DNA of 64,000 nucleotides, taken from Ciborinia camelliae. Taxonomy: Eukaryota; Ascomycota; Leotiomycetes; Helotiales; Sclerotiniaceae. The stretch lies in NCBI GenBank assembly GCA_025890175.1, contig JANPYM010000003.1, positions 492,405 through 556,404 on the forward strand, in the 5' to 3' direction. This document shows, piece after piece, positions 1 to 12,106 of the stretch; the stretch's first letter is position 1; the number at the start of each line of letters is the position of its first letter. Under the pieces are notes generated by a model that was given only the letters and a program-made list of their open reading frames with translations, was not told where the DNA came from and did no database searches. Made by a program: the position numbers and the translations under genes.

Positions 1-43
1 AGTCCTTCTATACAGTATTGCATATCTACTAACTAATTGCCAG

Positions 44-1563
44 AATTGGTCATTTTTTGAAAAGTATACAACCTATATCACAATATGTTTTATGGGATTC
101 TTGGTTGTGCTCGGCAGCAGTAGCTTCATCATCGCCATCGTCCCTGTAGCTAAAGAATTGCACACCACGACTGTACGAGCTGGATATCTCACATCCATTC
201 ATGTATTGGCTATGGGGATTGGTAATATCATTTGGGTGCCATTGAGTCGAAGGATTGGGAAAAGGCCGGTATATCTTTCTTCACTACTCTTGCTCGTCGG
301 AACCAAAATTTGGGGTTACTTCGCACGTTCATACGTCAATTTGTTAGCTTCAAGAATAGTGGATGGCTTGGTATCAGGAGCTGCAGAAGCGACAATTCCT
401 AGTGTTGTCGCCGATCTATTCTACTTTCACGAAAGGGGACATTGCATGATGCTATTCCATATTGCTATTAGTGCAGGAATATTTCTCGGCCCGCTAATAA
501 ATGGGTATATCGTGGAATATGCAGGTTGGAGATGGATGATGGGTTTCTTGGCAATTCTAGCAGCAACGACATTTGTCATAGGGATCTTTACGATCCATGA
601 AACAGCCTATCCCAGAGAGAAGGCAATTTTGAGTTTACCGGAAAACGAATACCCTCCCAAACGAAGCCGTTTGTCAGATCTATCTTTATCAATAGGTTAT
701 AACCCAGATGCATCACCTTTAAAATGGCTTCGTGGCACATTAACAATTCTTGCATACCCGCCTATCCTTATTGTGAGCTCCACACTAGGTGTATGCGTCG
801 GTTGGTAAGTCACTCCTTGTTTGTGATTCCATTTCGTCTCTCGATGTTTCACTGATGTAACTGCCAGGAACATATCGGTTCAGCTCACAATCACTCGAAC
901 GTTCTCCGCTGCCCCTTACCACTGGAGCATTCATAGCATTGGTCTTTTATCTATTTCTGGCTTCATCGGTGCAATAATTTCCTTTTTTATCGCCGGCCGT
1001 CTTATAGATATCATAGCTACACGTATGACCACTCGCTTGGGTCACCCAGAACCCGAATTTCGCCTTCCCGCAATGATATTTCCCGCCGTTATTGGCCCTA
1101 TGGGTATCCTAACTTTTGCATTGGTGATTGCATTTCATAAACCCTGGATCGGTGCTGCTGTGGGGTTTGCCATGATAGGATTTGGATTTGCGTCGGCGAG
1201 CAACGTTCTAGTCACGTATGCTGTGGATGCATATCGTCCCGTAAGCTTCCAGTTTCGCTTGACTTTTATCACTTCATCCGTCAAATACTTCCACAACCCG
1301 CAAAATCATGTTTTGACTTGCCGAAGATTGCAGGTGAGGCGTTGGTGATTATTTTTGTAATCCGTCAGGTCATGGGTTGTCTGTTCTCGCTTTACATAGC
1401 AGGTTGGCTAGATAAAGAGGGCACGAAGAATGCATTCGGGGAAATGGTTGGTATACAGTACTCATTTTTCGCATTATCGGTGATATTGTACTTTTGGGGG
1501 AAGCGTATGAGAGACTGGACGGGAGGTTTTGGTATTATGAAGGAGGTTTTGGCCCAGCATTAA
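44..1563 (+). CDS. MFS transporter, DHA1-like (5' partial)
   Basis: Major facilitator superfamily membrane transporter, probably a drug:H+ antiporter-like protein; substrate unknown. Exons 44-804, 868-1240 and 1327-1563 join in frame. A 3' splice site (CTAAC branch, then TTGCCAG) ends at 43, so the N-terminal exon lies outside the window and the ATG at 92 is internal. The visible part starts NWSFFEKYTTY and runs through hydrophobic helices. The loop after the second visible helix has the MFS motif A form (PLSRRIGKRPVYL). A helix with GPLINGYIVEYAGWRWMM is the typical motif C/helix 5 region. The exon 3 junction gives IAGEALVIIF, a stretch common in fungal members of this family. The third exon ends MKEVLAQH with TAA at 1561. 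Intron 2 uses a weak acceptor (GCCGAAG), chosen because it keeps frame and conservation. Confidence 0.85.
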
Positions 1564-3472
1564 CCTAAAGAGGAACCAGCTATGATAAGTATCAGGGTGG
1601 CGAGATGAAGTTTGTCACTTTTTGCTTTCTTGCTGTTTATCCCAGATGCAGTTAACGGGGATATAGTTAGAATTAATTTACAATATTCTTATTCGGTGGT
1701 GTTGTAAAAATGAATGCACTGGGAAGTTAATGGATTTTTTTTTACGACAGTTGCAATTTCTCCACCTAAATCTTGGCTCTATTACTGTGGGTCGATAAAA
1801 TCGTGGCTCTTAGGCTTGAGTTTGAGGGTAGAATTGCCCTTCGGAATGGGTCAGATTAAGTACCTGAGAGGTCGAAAATGACGTTATTCTATAAGTGCAA
1901 CAGTCTAGTTGCCTCCTGAATTAGAGAAGACTCAAAATCGCTGAACAATAACTGTGACACTCGGATAATAACCCATAATAACCCCATGCTTTACTATAAA
2001 TCATGGTCATTTCATTAACGAAAATCTAGTGTAATGAATACTCGAAAGCAATAAAGTCAGTGGTCATGGCAAATACTTGTCAGAAGATAGACAGATATAG
2101 GGTCAAAGTAGTTTTTGCTTCAAGTTAAAGCTTAGAGGAAATGCTGCCCACCCACTGTATTACCAACTGATAGCTTCGTCCAAGACACTCACTCCTTTTC
2201 AAAATGCAAATGTAGCCATTCAGAAAATCATATCATACAAGCTGAGGTGAGAAGCCTTGCTCCTCGTGGCAAAGTTAGAAAATTTCTAACATTTTCATGT
2301 AGTCGTCTCGTTTTACATTGGACGGGATGAAGGTATAATCGTACAGTTATTAGTACAGCGTAGACGATCTAGTTTTCGGCTAAACTGAACTACTAGAATG
2401 AGACTATGGAGATTCATTATTGAGGTTGATGCTGGATGATCAGGTCTAGTAAAATCACATCCCATTCACATAATTACTATTATCCCATGATTTCGGACCA
2501 GTGCCCATTGATATGTACTGTCTAAGCGCACAATTATCTATAAGTGCTTATGAGATTTAGGGCGCGTTCGGATCGATTTTTTATTTTGTGGGCAATATAA
2601 ATTGGGCGGTCGATTTTAGCCTAAATTTGTGGTTTCATAATTTTCACAAAGCGTTGTGAGTAACATTTTGTGAGCAAAAGTTGATCAGATCTCTATTAAA
2701 GATTTGGCGAAATTACTATACAAATTTAAACATTTTGTGATAATTGTGGATCCACATTTTGTGAAACTGATGTTGCGAATATTAGCGTTCGGTAAACCAC
2801 GTTTGTAAGTCATAATGCCACAATAGTATTAATTCTTGCCGTAATTAATTTTGTTAACAACATTCGCGTTCGGATCGGTCTATATTGCCTACAAATATAC
2901 GTAACATCAGTTCAAAAAAGCGATCCGAACGCGCCCTTAGTCCTTAGATGATTATATCTAAGTTGGCCCCTCAATACTTATATAAGATTCGTCTAATCCG
3001 TTTATCTCTACCTACTTAATGATACCAGAAGGGATCCACCCAAGATCATATTCTAGCCTAGAGATGCAAGCTCCTCGAAATGCTATACCATCCTCAATAA
3101 CAATCTAATATCTTGGGTTCGGCTGAAAACACCATTGGTGATTTGTTTATTGTGTAAACGCGAGTTGAATCAAGGACTCTCCATTGATTGGGATGGCAGT
3201 CAACATATGAATTTTTGTTTAATGGAAGATATTTTTTTCAGCCTATGCTAAAGCCGTGTATCTGTACATATCAACCTGCGATTAGGCGTCTTTCTATCTA
3301 GTCAGATCATGCACGTGCCTCGCCTCATATATATGACGGTCATAACAAGTCAATAGGGACTAGCAAATACATGTAAGTATAAGTCAACGCAGAACTTGAT
3401 TTCAATAAGCATCTAGCCTAATCCATCCAATTAAGTAGCCATCCCGCCCCCATCCGCACCATCCTTCCTTCA
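1564..3472. other. Intergenic, gene-poor, holds a MITE
   Basis: No ORF with family features. The stretch is AT-rich and contains the terminal-inverted-repeat element at 2560-2936. Apart from that I see no coding or RNA signal. Confidence 0.6.
2560..2936. mobile_element. Tourist-like MITE (PIF/Harbinger type), 377 bp
   Basis: Terminal inverted repeats of 23 bp match at 22 positions. The left end reads GGGCGCGTTCGGATCGATTT and continues with T; the right end is its complement with C for A at position 17. The element is flanked by TTA on both sides (2557-2559 and 2937-2939), the target duplication of PIF/Harbinger elements, and GGGCGCGTT-type ends resemble plant Tourist MITEs. There is no transposase ORF. 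Inside are three copies of ACATTTTGTGA (2663, 2730, 2754). A second copy of the TIR core at 2865-2877 pairs with the right end as a short hairpin. Family assignment is inference from TIR and TSD only. Confidence 0.85.
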
Positions 3473-4132
3473 CTACTTTCGGCTAAACAGGCGCTTGAAA
3501 AATCTACGTGCGACCGCCAATTTCTTCTGAGCTATTCCCTTCACACCTCTCTTCTCCACTCTCTCCTCTTCCGTTGCAACCGCCACACTATCGACTACAT
3601 TGCCAGCCGCAGATATAGGAGCGGATGTAGTTCCACGTAAAAGCGTAGACGTGAATTCAGGCTCTTCCTCACTAACATGAAATAAGGAATCGATCGGCAT
3701 GTCTTCCTCGCTGGGACTACCCACACTACAGTAAAAGGCAGCGTCGGAACCGGAGCTATGCTCGCTAGACGTTAGGGACGTATGTACAGCAGAGCCGGTA
3801 TCTGGCCCATGGACTTCGCAGTGAATAGCGTTGCCAAGTACAGCACTGTGGAAATTAGTGTCGTTAATGAGAGTTGAATTTGCTCCGTTATGCAGGCTCA
3901 GTGGATCGTCCAAAGCAACCACTTCGTCTCCTGCAGCATCTGATGCGTCGTCTCTCGTATGAAGAGACATGGGAGCGGGAAAGGAAGTTTGTTGGAAGTT
4001 TGTATTGATCGGTATATTAGACGCTGGTGACTGGAGGCTGTAAGGTGAGAAGGTCGGATTAGGGTTGTTGGGAAATGATAGATGGGGGTTTTGAGGATCA
4101 ATATTCCCGGGCGCTTCGAAACTTTTTTTCAT
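3473..4132 (-). CDS. Hypothetical disordered protein, basic C-terminus
   Basis: Not recognised. An open frame of 219 codons from the ATG at 4132; the frame stays open upstream to about 4199, where an AATAG acceptor-like site sits, so a short 5' exon may be missing. The protein is low in hydrophobic segments and rich in Pro, Asn, Ser and acidic residues. It ends in a strongly basic tail (AQKKLAVARRFFKRLFSRK) that could be amphipathic. A second frame at 4181-4261 encodes a plausible MADAPAPAKLEVPDR start, but I could not join the two with a good intron. The open frame and its composition suggest a real gene; function unknown. Confidence 0.5.
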   Translation of the reverse strand: MKKSFEAPGNIDPQNPHLSFPNNPNPTFSPYSLQSPASNIPINTNFQQTSFPAPMSLHTRDDASDAAGDEVVALDDPLSLHNGANSTLINDTNFHSAVLGNAIHCEVHGPDTGSAVHTSLTSSEHSSGSDAAFYCSVGSPSEEDMPIDSLFHVSEEEPEFTSTLLRGTTSAPISAAGNVVDSVAVATEEERVEKRGVKGIAQKKLAVARRFFKRLFSRK

Positions 4133-5793
4133 GTTGAACTGCCGTAAAGATATCTGACTATTTTCAAACAAATCGTAGTGGTGAGCCACTTCTGGTTTGT
4201 CGATCTATTGGTGGTTCTATCTGGGACTTCTAATTTAGCTGGGGCTGGTGCATCAGCCATTTCGTATCCGCAGAGCTCTGAAAGTGATGGCAACGCAGTT
4301 TGAGGAATTGGTTTGGTCCACGGGCGAGGGTTATAAATGTTGTTACACATGTTAGTTACGGCCAGAACGTTGTAGCTGATTATTTAGAAAGGTCTAGTGT
4401 TTTTGTTTGCCTAGTCCTAATAGTCAGTCCACTGCTTGCTCAAATACTATTGAATTCTATTATTACATCTTATATTGTATCGAATAGCAGGCCAATACAA
4501 ATGCCGTATAGCTGAAGAATACGGTGAATCTAGAGGGTTCCCTGGTTAGTGCTTTAAACACATCTTTAAAAACAGAAAACTATAGTGAATGAAAGAAGGG
4601 GAATGGCCTTGGGACTAGTCTACATCGCCAGACGAAAAGATGATTTCTAATGATTAACAGTATTCATTATATTGAAGTTATGATGTCTGTTAGATAGCTG
4701 ACGTAGGCTCTATGTTCGTTGTTGAGAACAAAGCTTTGCTTAGAGGATATTTATAGAGAAGTGTACTGCTAATATACCATGAAGCCAAGATTAAGAGGAT
4801 AGGATAGAACTGGGCTTATTGAACCCCCCTAATAAGTGTAATGGTTGTTTACTACTAAACTGAGAGGATGATATATACTGCTAGATGTGGCGAGTATGAG
4901 GGGGTAACTTCAAAACTTAGCCCAAAGTAGGAACTCATCAAGATAAGGGGGCATATCATTGAAATTTATAATAGAATAGCACTGGGATTCTCATGAGTAT
5001 GTAATTATCATAAAATGAATGGCCCATGCCAGATTCATAATAGGAACAACCCAAAGGAGTCATGATGCGCGCAGAGTTTTGCAACTTATAGTTCATGTTT
5101 GAATTGACCTAGTCGGAAATGAAAATTCATGTCTATTAGTTGTTTGCTTCGATTTTATGCTTGCTGAGTTCCATCATCTTCTTTGGCTAGCATCGGTGAT
5201 GGGAGCAGCATACCGCGTATTTCCTATACGTGACAATGCTTGTCTCGTAGTCCAAAACTCATATATCCGGGCAAGAAGAAAGATTTGGGAGATGACTATT
5301 TTGCATGTTTACTTCTAATCATGCCCAATGACCTATGCAAGCAGGACAAGTGTAGTTGATGAGAGAAGGCTATGATATGATGACATAAAAAAAGAGCCAT
5401 GATGGCAATAGCAATATCAATAGCAATAGCAATACCTGTGAAGAAAGAGGATGGAGAAAGGGAGAAGCCAGAGGAGCGAATCAATCCAAATGTAAAGTCA
5501 AAGCATCGACTTAAAGCTCCAAAAGATACATTGCTCCCAATAATATATCAATGTATCTGAAACCAGGTATCTTGCAACATCAGATCAGGAACTTCTCTGC
5601 TGTCGTCTATACATGTAACCGATTTCATCATTGAACCATTGAACCATTGACATTGTTGCCCCATATCCGGCCTAAGGTTTATCCGGCCGAATCTTGAATT
5701 ATCGGTACCTAGGTACTGGACTAGCTTACCTTGAATCTCTTCAACATATCCCCTCTGCCTTTCCTACCTTGGTAACCACCACTCCCCACCAAC
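4133..5793. other. Intergenic
   Basis: Holds the possible 5' exon of the gene ending at 3473 (around 4181-4350) and the leader of the FAM32A homologue. A short run of ATAGCAAT repeats lies near 5405-5435. No other supported feature. Confidence 0.5.
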
Positions 5794-6399
5794 ATGCCCG
5801 ACGATTATTCCTCCACAGGCGGGGGTTTAAAACTGAAAGGAGCCGGCACGGGAGCCGGAATCACCAAGAAGAAAAAGAAGAAGAAGAGTACCGCCACTCC
5901 AACGACATCTACCTCCGGCCCCGCATCAGAAACCGCTTTACAGAAGGCCTTGAAAGATGAAGATACGGTAGAAACGGGGAATGCAGGAGAAGGAGCGAGA
6001 AAGGGGGATAAAGAAGATGGGGTGACGGGATTGAGCGAAGAACAATTGAGGGAATTGGATGCTCGCGATCAATCCGGGAAAACGGCCTCGGAGAGAGCGC
6101 ACGAGGAGATGAGAAGGAGGAGGGTATGTTATCACTCATCTCTTTAAAGATTCTTATTCGCAGGAACGAAGCCTTCTCAGTATTTTCTCATGGAAATCTC
6201 ATATCTGTTCACGTACAGATAGATACATAGAAGAATGCCCCGAGAAACGAAACACAAAGCTAATCTCTCCACCCACTAGTTGAACGACCGACTCAAACGC
6301 GAAGGTGTAAAAACCCACAAAGAGAGAGTGGAGGAACTAAATAGGTATCTAAGTACATTAAGTGAACATCACGACATGCCCAGAATCGGACCCGGATAA
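5794..6399 (+). CDS. FAM32A: FAM32A-family protein (spliceosome-associated)
   Basis: Two exons, 5794-6123 and 6280-6399, encode 149 aa. The family (DUF1754/FAM32A) is a small nuclear protein; the human member is an exon-ligation factor of the spliceosomal C* complex. The N-terminus has the family signature GGGLKLKG followed by a run of seven lysines (residues 25-31). The C-terminal part, built across the intron, reads KTASERAHEEMRRRR then LNDRLKREGVKTHKERVEEL, and ends LSEHHDMPRIGPG, the nearly invariant terminus of the family. The intron has donor GTATGT and acceptor ACTAG and splits at phase 0. The middle (about residues 32-90) is low-complexity. Length and both ends fit the family well. 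Confidence 0.93.
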
Positions 6400-7465
6400 C
6401 CGGACCGCAAGTATCAGGAGTGTGCGGGTGGGTGTGAACTGGACTGGACTGGAGGGGAGCCGGAGTATACGGAGTTTGACAACAGGATGCATTGCCGCGG
6501 ACCATACGTTTCATTTACTCTGGAATTTCCGACGGTTGGGAAGACATCTTGCGAATACAATTTTGATATGCTTTAACGATCCCTACGGTATAACGGAATT
6601 GATGGAGAGCGCGCGAGACATGCGATTATACCCCGATAAATGAATTTTATACTGTCTATCTTATATAAGTCCAATCTCCCCAGCTACAATCAGTCGAGTA
6701 CACGGACATCTGCCTTATCTCCCACTGCATGAGTGTCGTTGGTGTTGGACATAGCAGCCGCGAGACTAGAAAATTAGTAATAATGAATTAACGATGAGTG
6801 AAGGGGCTTTGGCATCAGACAGCTACCGCGGGGAATCAAAATCAACAATGCAGATTAAATGACAATGTCTAAAACTTCAACTCAATAATCTTTGAGAAAG
6901 ACCCACGAAGCTTTGTATGATCAGACAAGAGTCAAGCAACATGTTATTTTCCAGGGCTTTCAAGCAAGTAAGAATCAAAGAAGTTTACAGACACGCTTTG
7001 ATCCTTCACACGCACTTAATACTTGAGTGTTCAACATATAAGAGCATCAGTTTGGCATATGTACTTTGGTGTATTATTATTTTTCCACAGTCCCTTCATT
7101 ACGACACTGCAATCTGCCACTTCATCCGTATTAACATAACCCATTTTCTTGACTCCATTCACTATCAATATTGTTCTGATACCTTTTCCATGCAATGTAT
7201 AACTTTGTTCGACCGTTAACCAAATTTCCCTAGCAATTATGCGAAGCAAAGCACATGTCCCGTGATGGGCTATTCCAATCTATGCGCCAATCCAAAGTCC
7301 GTTTATAAAAGAGTGATGAGAAATTCGTGCCAAGTCGTTACGATCGTAATAATGATAGACTATAGTTGAATAAATTTATGACCGTAGAAACCCGACACCG
7401 ACGCTATGCAAATGTGTAAATATCAAAAGAGTTCCGATTCGATGTATTCGTCCCGACTTCTTGGC
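6400..7465. other. Intergenic between convergent genes
   Basis: 3' flanks of the FAM32A homologue and of the Ser/Thr-rich surface-protein gene. Short open frames here lack family features; nothing else seen. Confidence 0.5.
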
Positions 7466-9520
7466 TTATAGTACACCAACTACCGCCATTCCAACGGCAC
7501 CGAGAATCAGGTTGATTCCTAAATTGTTCTTTCCGGCACTATTGGTTTGCAACGATGCACCTCCGGAAGAGGTGCTGGTAGAACCAGAATATCCGCCAGT
7601 AACGACAGCAGGTACTACTGTGACAGCCGTGACGGTGGAAAGAGAACCATTAGGTAGGGTTGTAGTGTAAACCTTCGTTGAGGTGCTACTGATGGTAGTC
7701 TTTTTGCTGGTTGTTTCGGCAGCTTGCGTAGAGGTTTCATCTGCAGAAGAAGCTGTGGATTGAGCCACGTCAGTAGATGTTGAAGTAATAACCACGGTAT
7801 AATAAGAGTCAGTAGCAGGAGAGCCCGCAGAAGTAGTTAATGAAGACAAAACACTGGCATTGGAAGCCTCTGTAGATAGGCTTGAGGTGCCAGATGTGAT
7901 AGCTCCCGAGGCAGTGGCCTGAGAGGTGGATACCCTGGAAGAAATGGAGGCCTCACTTGTAGAAGCTCCTGTAGCCAAGGGGACAGATGTAGGACTTGAA
8001 GATGATTCAGAAACTCGAGAGGCGGAAGTAGATGCTTCCGATGCAGATGTAGTAACTTGAGAAGATGCAGAGCTCCGAGATTGAGAAATTGAGGCAGAAG
8101 TTAATCCTGAATCCAAGTATAAGTCTAAGCCAGAAAGTGAAGAAGAAAATGCATTGCTGGGAAGATTGACGAAAGAACTATAAGTTGAAGCTGCAATACT
8201 GCCTTGAGATCCAATGGAAGTGGAAATAGGAAATATTGAATCAACGGAAAGATGGTCATATCCAATGAAACTAGAAGCAGATGCCAAATTCAAGGAAGTA
8301 CCATGATTTCTAGAAGCAGATGCTGACGTCAAAGAAGTGCCATAACTATAAGTTGATGTTGCAATACTGCCTTGAGATCCAATGGAAGTGGAAATAGGCA
8401 ATAGTGAATCAACGGAAAGACGGTCATATCCAACGAAACTAGAAGCAGATGCTGACGTCAAGGAAGTGCCATCATTTCCAGAACCAGAACCAGAACCAGA
8501 CGGGGAAATCGATGAAGGAGTATGATATCCAACAGAACTAGGACCAAAAACCGACACAATCGTAGAAGAGTATCCAAGAGAAGTAGAACTGGAAATTATA
8601 GCATTAAGAATCACAGGGAAATTTTCCAAGGATATTGTTGAACTTGCAGATATAGAAATCGCCGACGATACTGTAAAACTTGACTCTAAAGAAGCCGACG
8701 TGGTAGGGTGAGAACCTACAGTCGAGATCGAGGAGTCGTGGGGTATTATTGTAGGAAAGAAAGCAGAAAAAGTAGAATTCACAAAAAAGAAGTTGGGTAA
8801 CGTCAAAGCAGAAGTGTAAGTAGAAGATAAAGAATGCGAGGTCAACTCGCTTTTGAACATACCCGAGTTTGTAGTTGCCGCAGATGTTGATACTGGTATT
8901 ACTTGCGTAGTGGTAGTTTGATCAACCTGGATTGATGTAGTTACCGAGGTTTGTTCAATCGTTGAACTTGGAGCCGTGGTGGGGGAAGTTTCGTGCGTGG
9001 TAGCAGATGTAGCTGCAGATGTTGTCACTGGGGCACTGGTTGAGACAATTGCTGTAGTTGAGACTGATGTGGATGATGGAGCTACTGAGACCGAGCTTGA
9101 GGAATGGGAAGTTGTGACCGATACGGATGTGATAACAGTACTTGAAGAGATACTGGACGTTGTGGAAGCTGTTGAGTTCGATCCAACCTGTCTCTTTGCC
9201 AATTCAATCATGGCATTTGCCTTTGCTGCCCCAACCAAAGCATGCGCCACACCCGGTTCCTGCCTGTAAACGGCTTCCATAGTATCCTTATCACTTTCAT
9301 AAACACCATGTTGATATTTCTCTCCCATGTGCTGATGGAGCACATCATGAAGCAAGGCAGGCTCGACAGTATCCAGGAGTTCTCTAAAAGCTTGTTGATC
9401 TTCCATGCAAGGGGGCGATACATTTCCCGGACTTCGGTTGGTCGTAGCAGCGGAAACGATCGTGATAGTAAGGAGGGAAACGACCATAAGAGTCAAGAGG
9501 AATTGTCGAATTGAAGGCAT
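7466..9520 (-). CDS. Ser/Thr-rich secreted surface protein, GPI-like tail
   Basis: A 684-aa single-exon protein starting at the ATG at 9520. This start was chosen because it gives a signal peptide (MPSIRQFLLTLMVVSLLTIT, then IVSA). The frame is open for another 61 codons upstream without a signal-like start. A globular stretch of about 90 aa with a Cys follows, ending at a kexin-like KR site (ELAKRQ). The rest is several hundred residues of Ser/Thr/Ala-rich, probably O-glycosylated stalk. The C-terminus has a small-residue site and a hydrophobic end (INLILGAVGMAVVGVL), as in GPI-anchored wall proteins. An internal 126-bp unit is duplicated at 8177-8302 and 8345-8470. No enzyme domain is recognised; a wall adhesin or structural protein is the likely role. 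Confidence 0.8.
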   Translation of the reverse strand: MPSIRQFLLTLMVVSLLTITIVSAATTNRSPGNVSPPCMEDQQAFRELLDTVEPALLHDVLHQHMGEKYQHGVYESDKDTMEAVYRQEPGVAHALVGAAKANAMIELAKRQVGSNSTASTTSSISSSTVITSVSVTTSHSSSSVSVAPSSTSVSTTAIVSTSAPVTTSAATSATTHETSPTTAPSSTIEQTSVTTSIQVDQTTTTQVIPVSTSAATTNSGMFKSELTSHSLSSTYTSALTLPNFFFVNSTFSAFFPTIIPHDSSISTVGSHPTTSASLESSFTVSSAISISASSTISLENFPVILNAIISSSTSLGYSSTIVSVFGPSSVGYHTPSSISPSGSGSGSGNDGTSLTSASASSFVGYDRLSVDSLLPISTSIGSQGSIATSTYSYGTSLTSASASRNHGTSLNLASASSFIGYDHLSVDSIFPISTSIGSQGSIAASTYSSFVNLPSNAFSSSLSGLDLYLDSGLTSASISQSRSSASSQVTTSASEASTSASRVSESSSSPTSVPLATGASTSEASISSRVSTSQATASGAITSGTSSLSTEASNASVLSSLTTSAGSPATDSYYTVVITSTSTDVAQSTASSADETSTQAAETTSKKTTISSTSTKVYTTTLPNGSLSTVTAVTVVPAVVTGGYSGSTSTSSGGASLQTNSAGKNNLGINLILGAVGMAVVGVL
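8177..8470 (-). repeat. 126-bp coding direct repeat, period 168 bp
   Basis: Units at 8177-8302 and 8345-8470 encode near-identical 42-residue blocks sharing the core LSVDS..PISTSIGSQGSIA. The 42-bp spacer carries a further partial copy (AGAAGCAGATGCTGACGTCA). Both units are in frame. Confidence 0.85.
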
Positions 9521-10005
9521 GATGTCCGACTTTCGAGGTTTATCCGCTTCGATGTCTTGTTTCTCGTTGGCGAAGTAATCAGTCTTGCTCATCGAGGGAC
9601 TGTTGACAGTTGAGCAGAGCTTTTGCTCAATGTCTTGGATCTTTCGTCCATTAGTAGCTGAACTCATCATTGCTTGACCAAGGTATCTTGGGCAAAATAA
9701 CAAATTCCAAGGATGATATTAGGGAATTGAGCGACTGTTAATTCAGCCGTAAGAGAAGTACAGTAGGGTAGGTAGTGTGCTGTTATGCCACTTCAAGGTA
9801 GAACGAATGAAGAGAGAGAATGTAAGAAACAAGAAACGAAGGATTGATGGCGGTTGAATTGTCAGACAATTGAATGTATGACAAAGGTTTATGATGATTT
9901 TTATGTTTTACCATAAACATAAAAATGCATTGAAGTGCACTGTGAAATATGTAGGTAGTAGTGTAGTGAAATATTATTGCGGAGAAAGGAAGGAAAGGTC
10001 GGGGG

Positions 10006-10038
10006 GAGGAGGAAGGAGGAAGGAGGAAGGAGGAAGGA
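10006..10038. repeat. Tandem AAGGAGG heptamer
   Basis: About four direct copies of GGAGGAA/AAGGAGG in a purine-only tract. Confidence 0.85.
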
Positions 10039-10219
10039 GCTTGGAGCTAGGAACTTGGAAGTGGTGTGTCACCAGGTGGTAAGGAGTAGCAAGCCAGACT
10101 CCACCTGTTGGCAGTACCTAGATTTCCATTTCCCAAGCTGACTCCCGACTCCTGGGGCTGTGGTTGCGATAACTGGGCATGGAAGTGGGCATGGAAGTAT
10201 TGCTTCAGCGCTGTAGCCT

Positions 10220-10264
10220 ATAGCTTGTAGCCGGTAGCCAGTAGCCGGTAGCCAGTAGCCAATA
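10220..10264. repeat. Tandem TAGCCRG-type heptamer
   Basis: Successive TAGCTTG, TAGCCGG, TAGCCAG, TAGCCGG, TAGCCAG and TAGCCAA units, a degenerate 7-bp minisatellite. Confidence 0.8.
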
Positions 10265-10960
10265 GCCTATAATAAGAAGTTAAGGGCTTCAAGTGCCCAG
10301 GGGCGGGTAGATCACTCTGAATCTCGGTGAGTAGTGAATGAATTGACAGAAAAAAGGAAACGAAACAAGAAAATAAAGCATCCCCGGGGCCATCCATTAT
10401 TTTGATACAGCAGCGCAAGGATAAGCGGTCTCAAGGATATAAATGGGTGAATGAACGAACATACCCTTCTTTCGATGAAATAATGATTAACCCCCAATGA
10501 TACCTAGGGACAGCGGTACAGTACAATCCTGCGTGATTTAATTCGATATACAGATTTTGGAGAAAGCAAACAAGTAAATGAAGAGAAGAAGGATATATGA
10601 ACCGATCAAAGACGAGAGACAAGAGAGGAGAGGAGGGGAGGGGATTCAGTGGCCATATACCTTTCTTATCTACGTACAGTATTACAGGACCGAGCAATAG
10701 GAGGTAAGTAGGGAGATGTGATGGATCATGGAGATGATTTCTTGAAATAATGACGAGGCTATAATTGACTCAAGTTTTCATTTCTAGTTTGAGTGAATAT
10801 GTCCTGGGTTTCCATTCCAGGTTCCTTTCCTTTCCTTTCCTTACCGCTACAATACCAACCCTATTCTTATTCTTGTTGCATTTCGATGTATATGGTCCAA
10901 ATAATCGTGCATTCTGACAACACCTGGGCAGACTGGGCACTGGGCAGCTTCGACTTTATT

Positions 10961-11009
10961 CGGCAGTGAGCAGTGGGCAGTCGGCAATGGGCAATGGGCA
11001 GTGGGCATG
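10961..11009. repeat. Tandem GGGCART heptamer
   Basis: Six to seven degenerate 7-bp units alternating GGGCAGT and GGGCAAT. A related short array (CACAATG) lies at about 11738-11764. Confidence 0.8.
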
Positions 11010-12106
11010 AAGCACTCCATCGAAAACCAACCATGATCCATCCATCTTCTAACATCAATCACTCCACTTGGTACATCGGACCCCCACGCCTTCACGAGAG
11101 CATACTCTTGTGCAGTAGATATACGAATAACATCCTCATACTCAAGAGCATACCTACCAGGTAGGTGGTTTGGAGTACTCGTACATAGGACCTACTGATG
11201 CTTCAACCCCTTCGAGAAGTATCTGTGTACATGCTCATGCCAAACTTATCCAATAATGCTGAATCTTCCAACCATTCTCTCATCTTCTCAATTCAATACT
11301 TAAATAATACTTCAATGCTTCATGTACCGGTATACCGTATTAGGTTTTACCTCTAAATCGATCCGCTTTCCACCTTATCTCAAAAAGAGAAACCACCGAT
11401 GTACAAGGCCGTAAAGGGACAGAGGCTTAGAGCCACAGAGGAGATCCAGATTCCAAATCATGTCGCCCACTTAAAGTTACCTATATAACACTGATCGATG
11501 GCGACGTCACCATGCCCATAGATTGCTGGCTGTGTTATCTCCAAATTAATCGTACGTTCTACGTTCTACGTTCTTGAAATAATGCAATAATATCAATATT
11601 TGTATCCTGTGCATCTACTATCTACCTCTCCAGACCCCATTATTTCAACTCTTCTTCACACCAACAGAAACATGAAACTTCCAACAACCATCGGATATGC
11701 CATGTCAATCCCATAAATAGCAAGCTGCATAAAAGACATGCACAATGCACAATGCGCAATGCACCACTCGTTCATCACGGATCAGATCAGTCTTCAGTCT
11801 TCACCGGCACACTGCTCAGCGCAACGAATCATCCCATCCCATCCCACCCCATACCAAACCAAGCCTCCAGTCCAGGATCCGGATTTTTCCCATTCGTTTG
11901 ACTAGCCCCCGAATATATTCAAGTTCTACTACTTGGCAAAACGTCCATTCATTTTGTCTCGGGTGGACGATCAACCTGGTCTAGTGGCGAAGTATTTTCC
12001 TTGCGAGCTGAGATGAGAACAATAATACTGTATCATAAAGGTCCATGATATTTATTAAGCGACTCAGGATTCCGGAATCATATATTAAAACATAAATATG
12101 TCGGTA

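Noticed and set aside
8976..9269. 97-codon acidic Val-rich open frame on the plus strand
   Set aside because: It is the antisense shadow of the Ser/Thr-rich coding region, whose composition gives Val/Glu/Asp-rich complements.
9521..9703. Longer N-terminus for the Ser/Thr-rich protein
   Set aside because: It would bury the signal peptide 61 residues inside the protein; the ATG at 9520 gives a normal secreted start.
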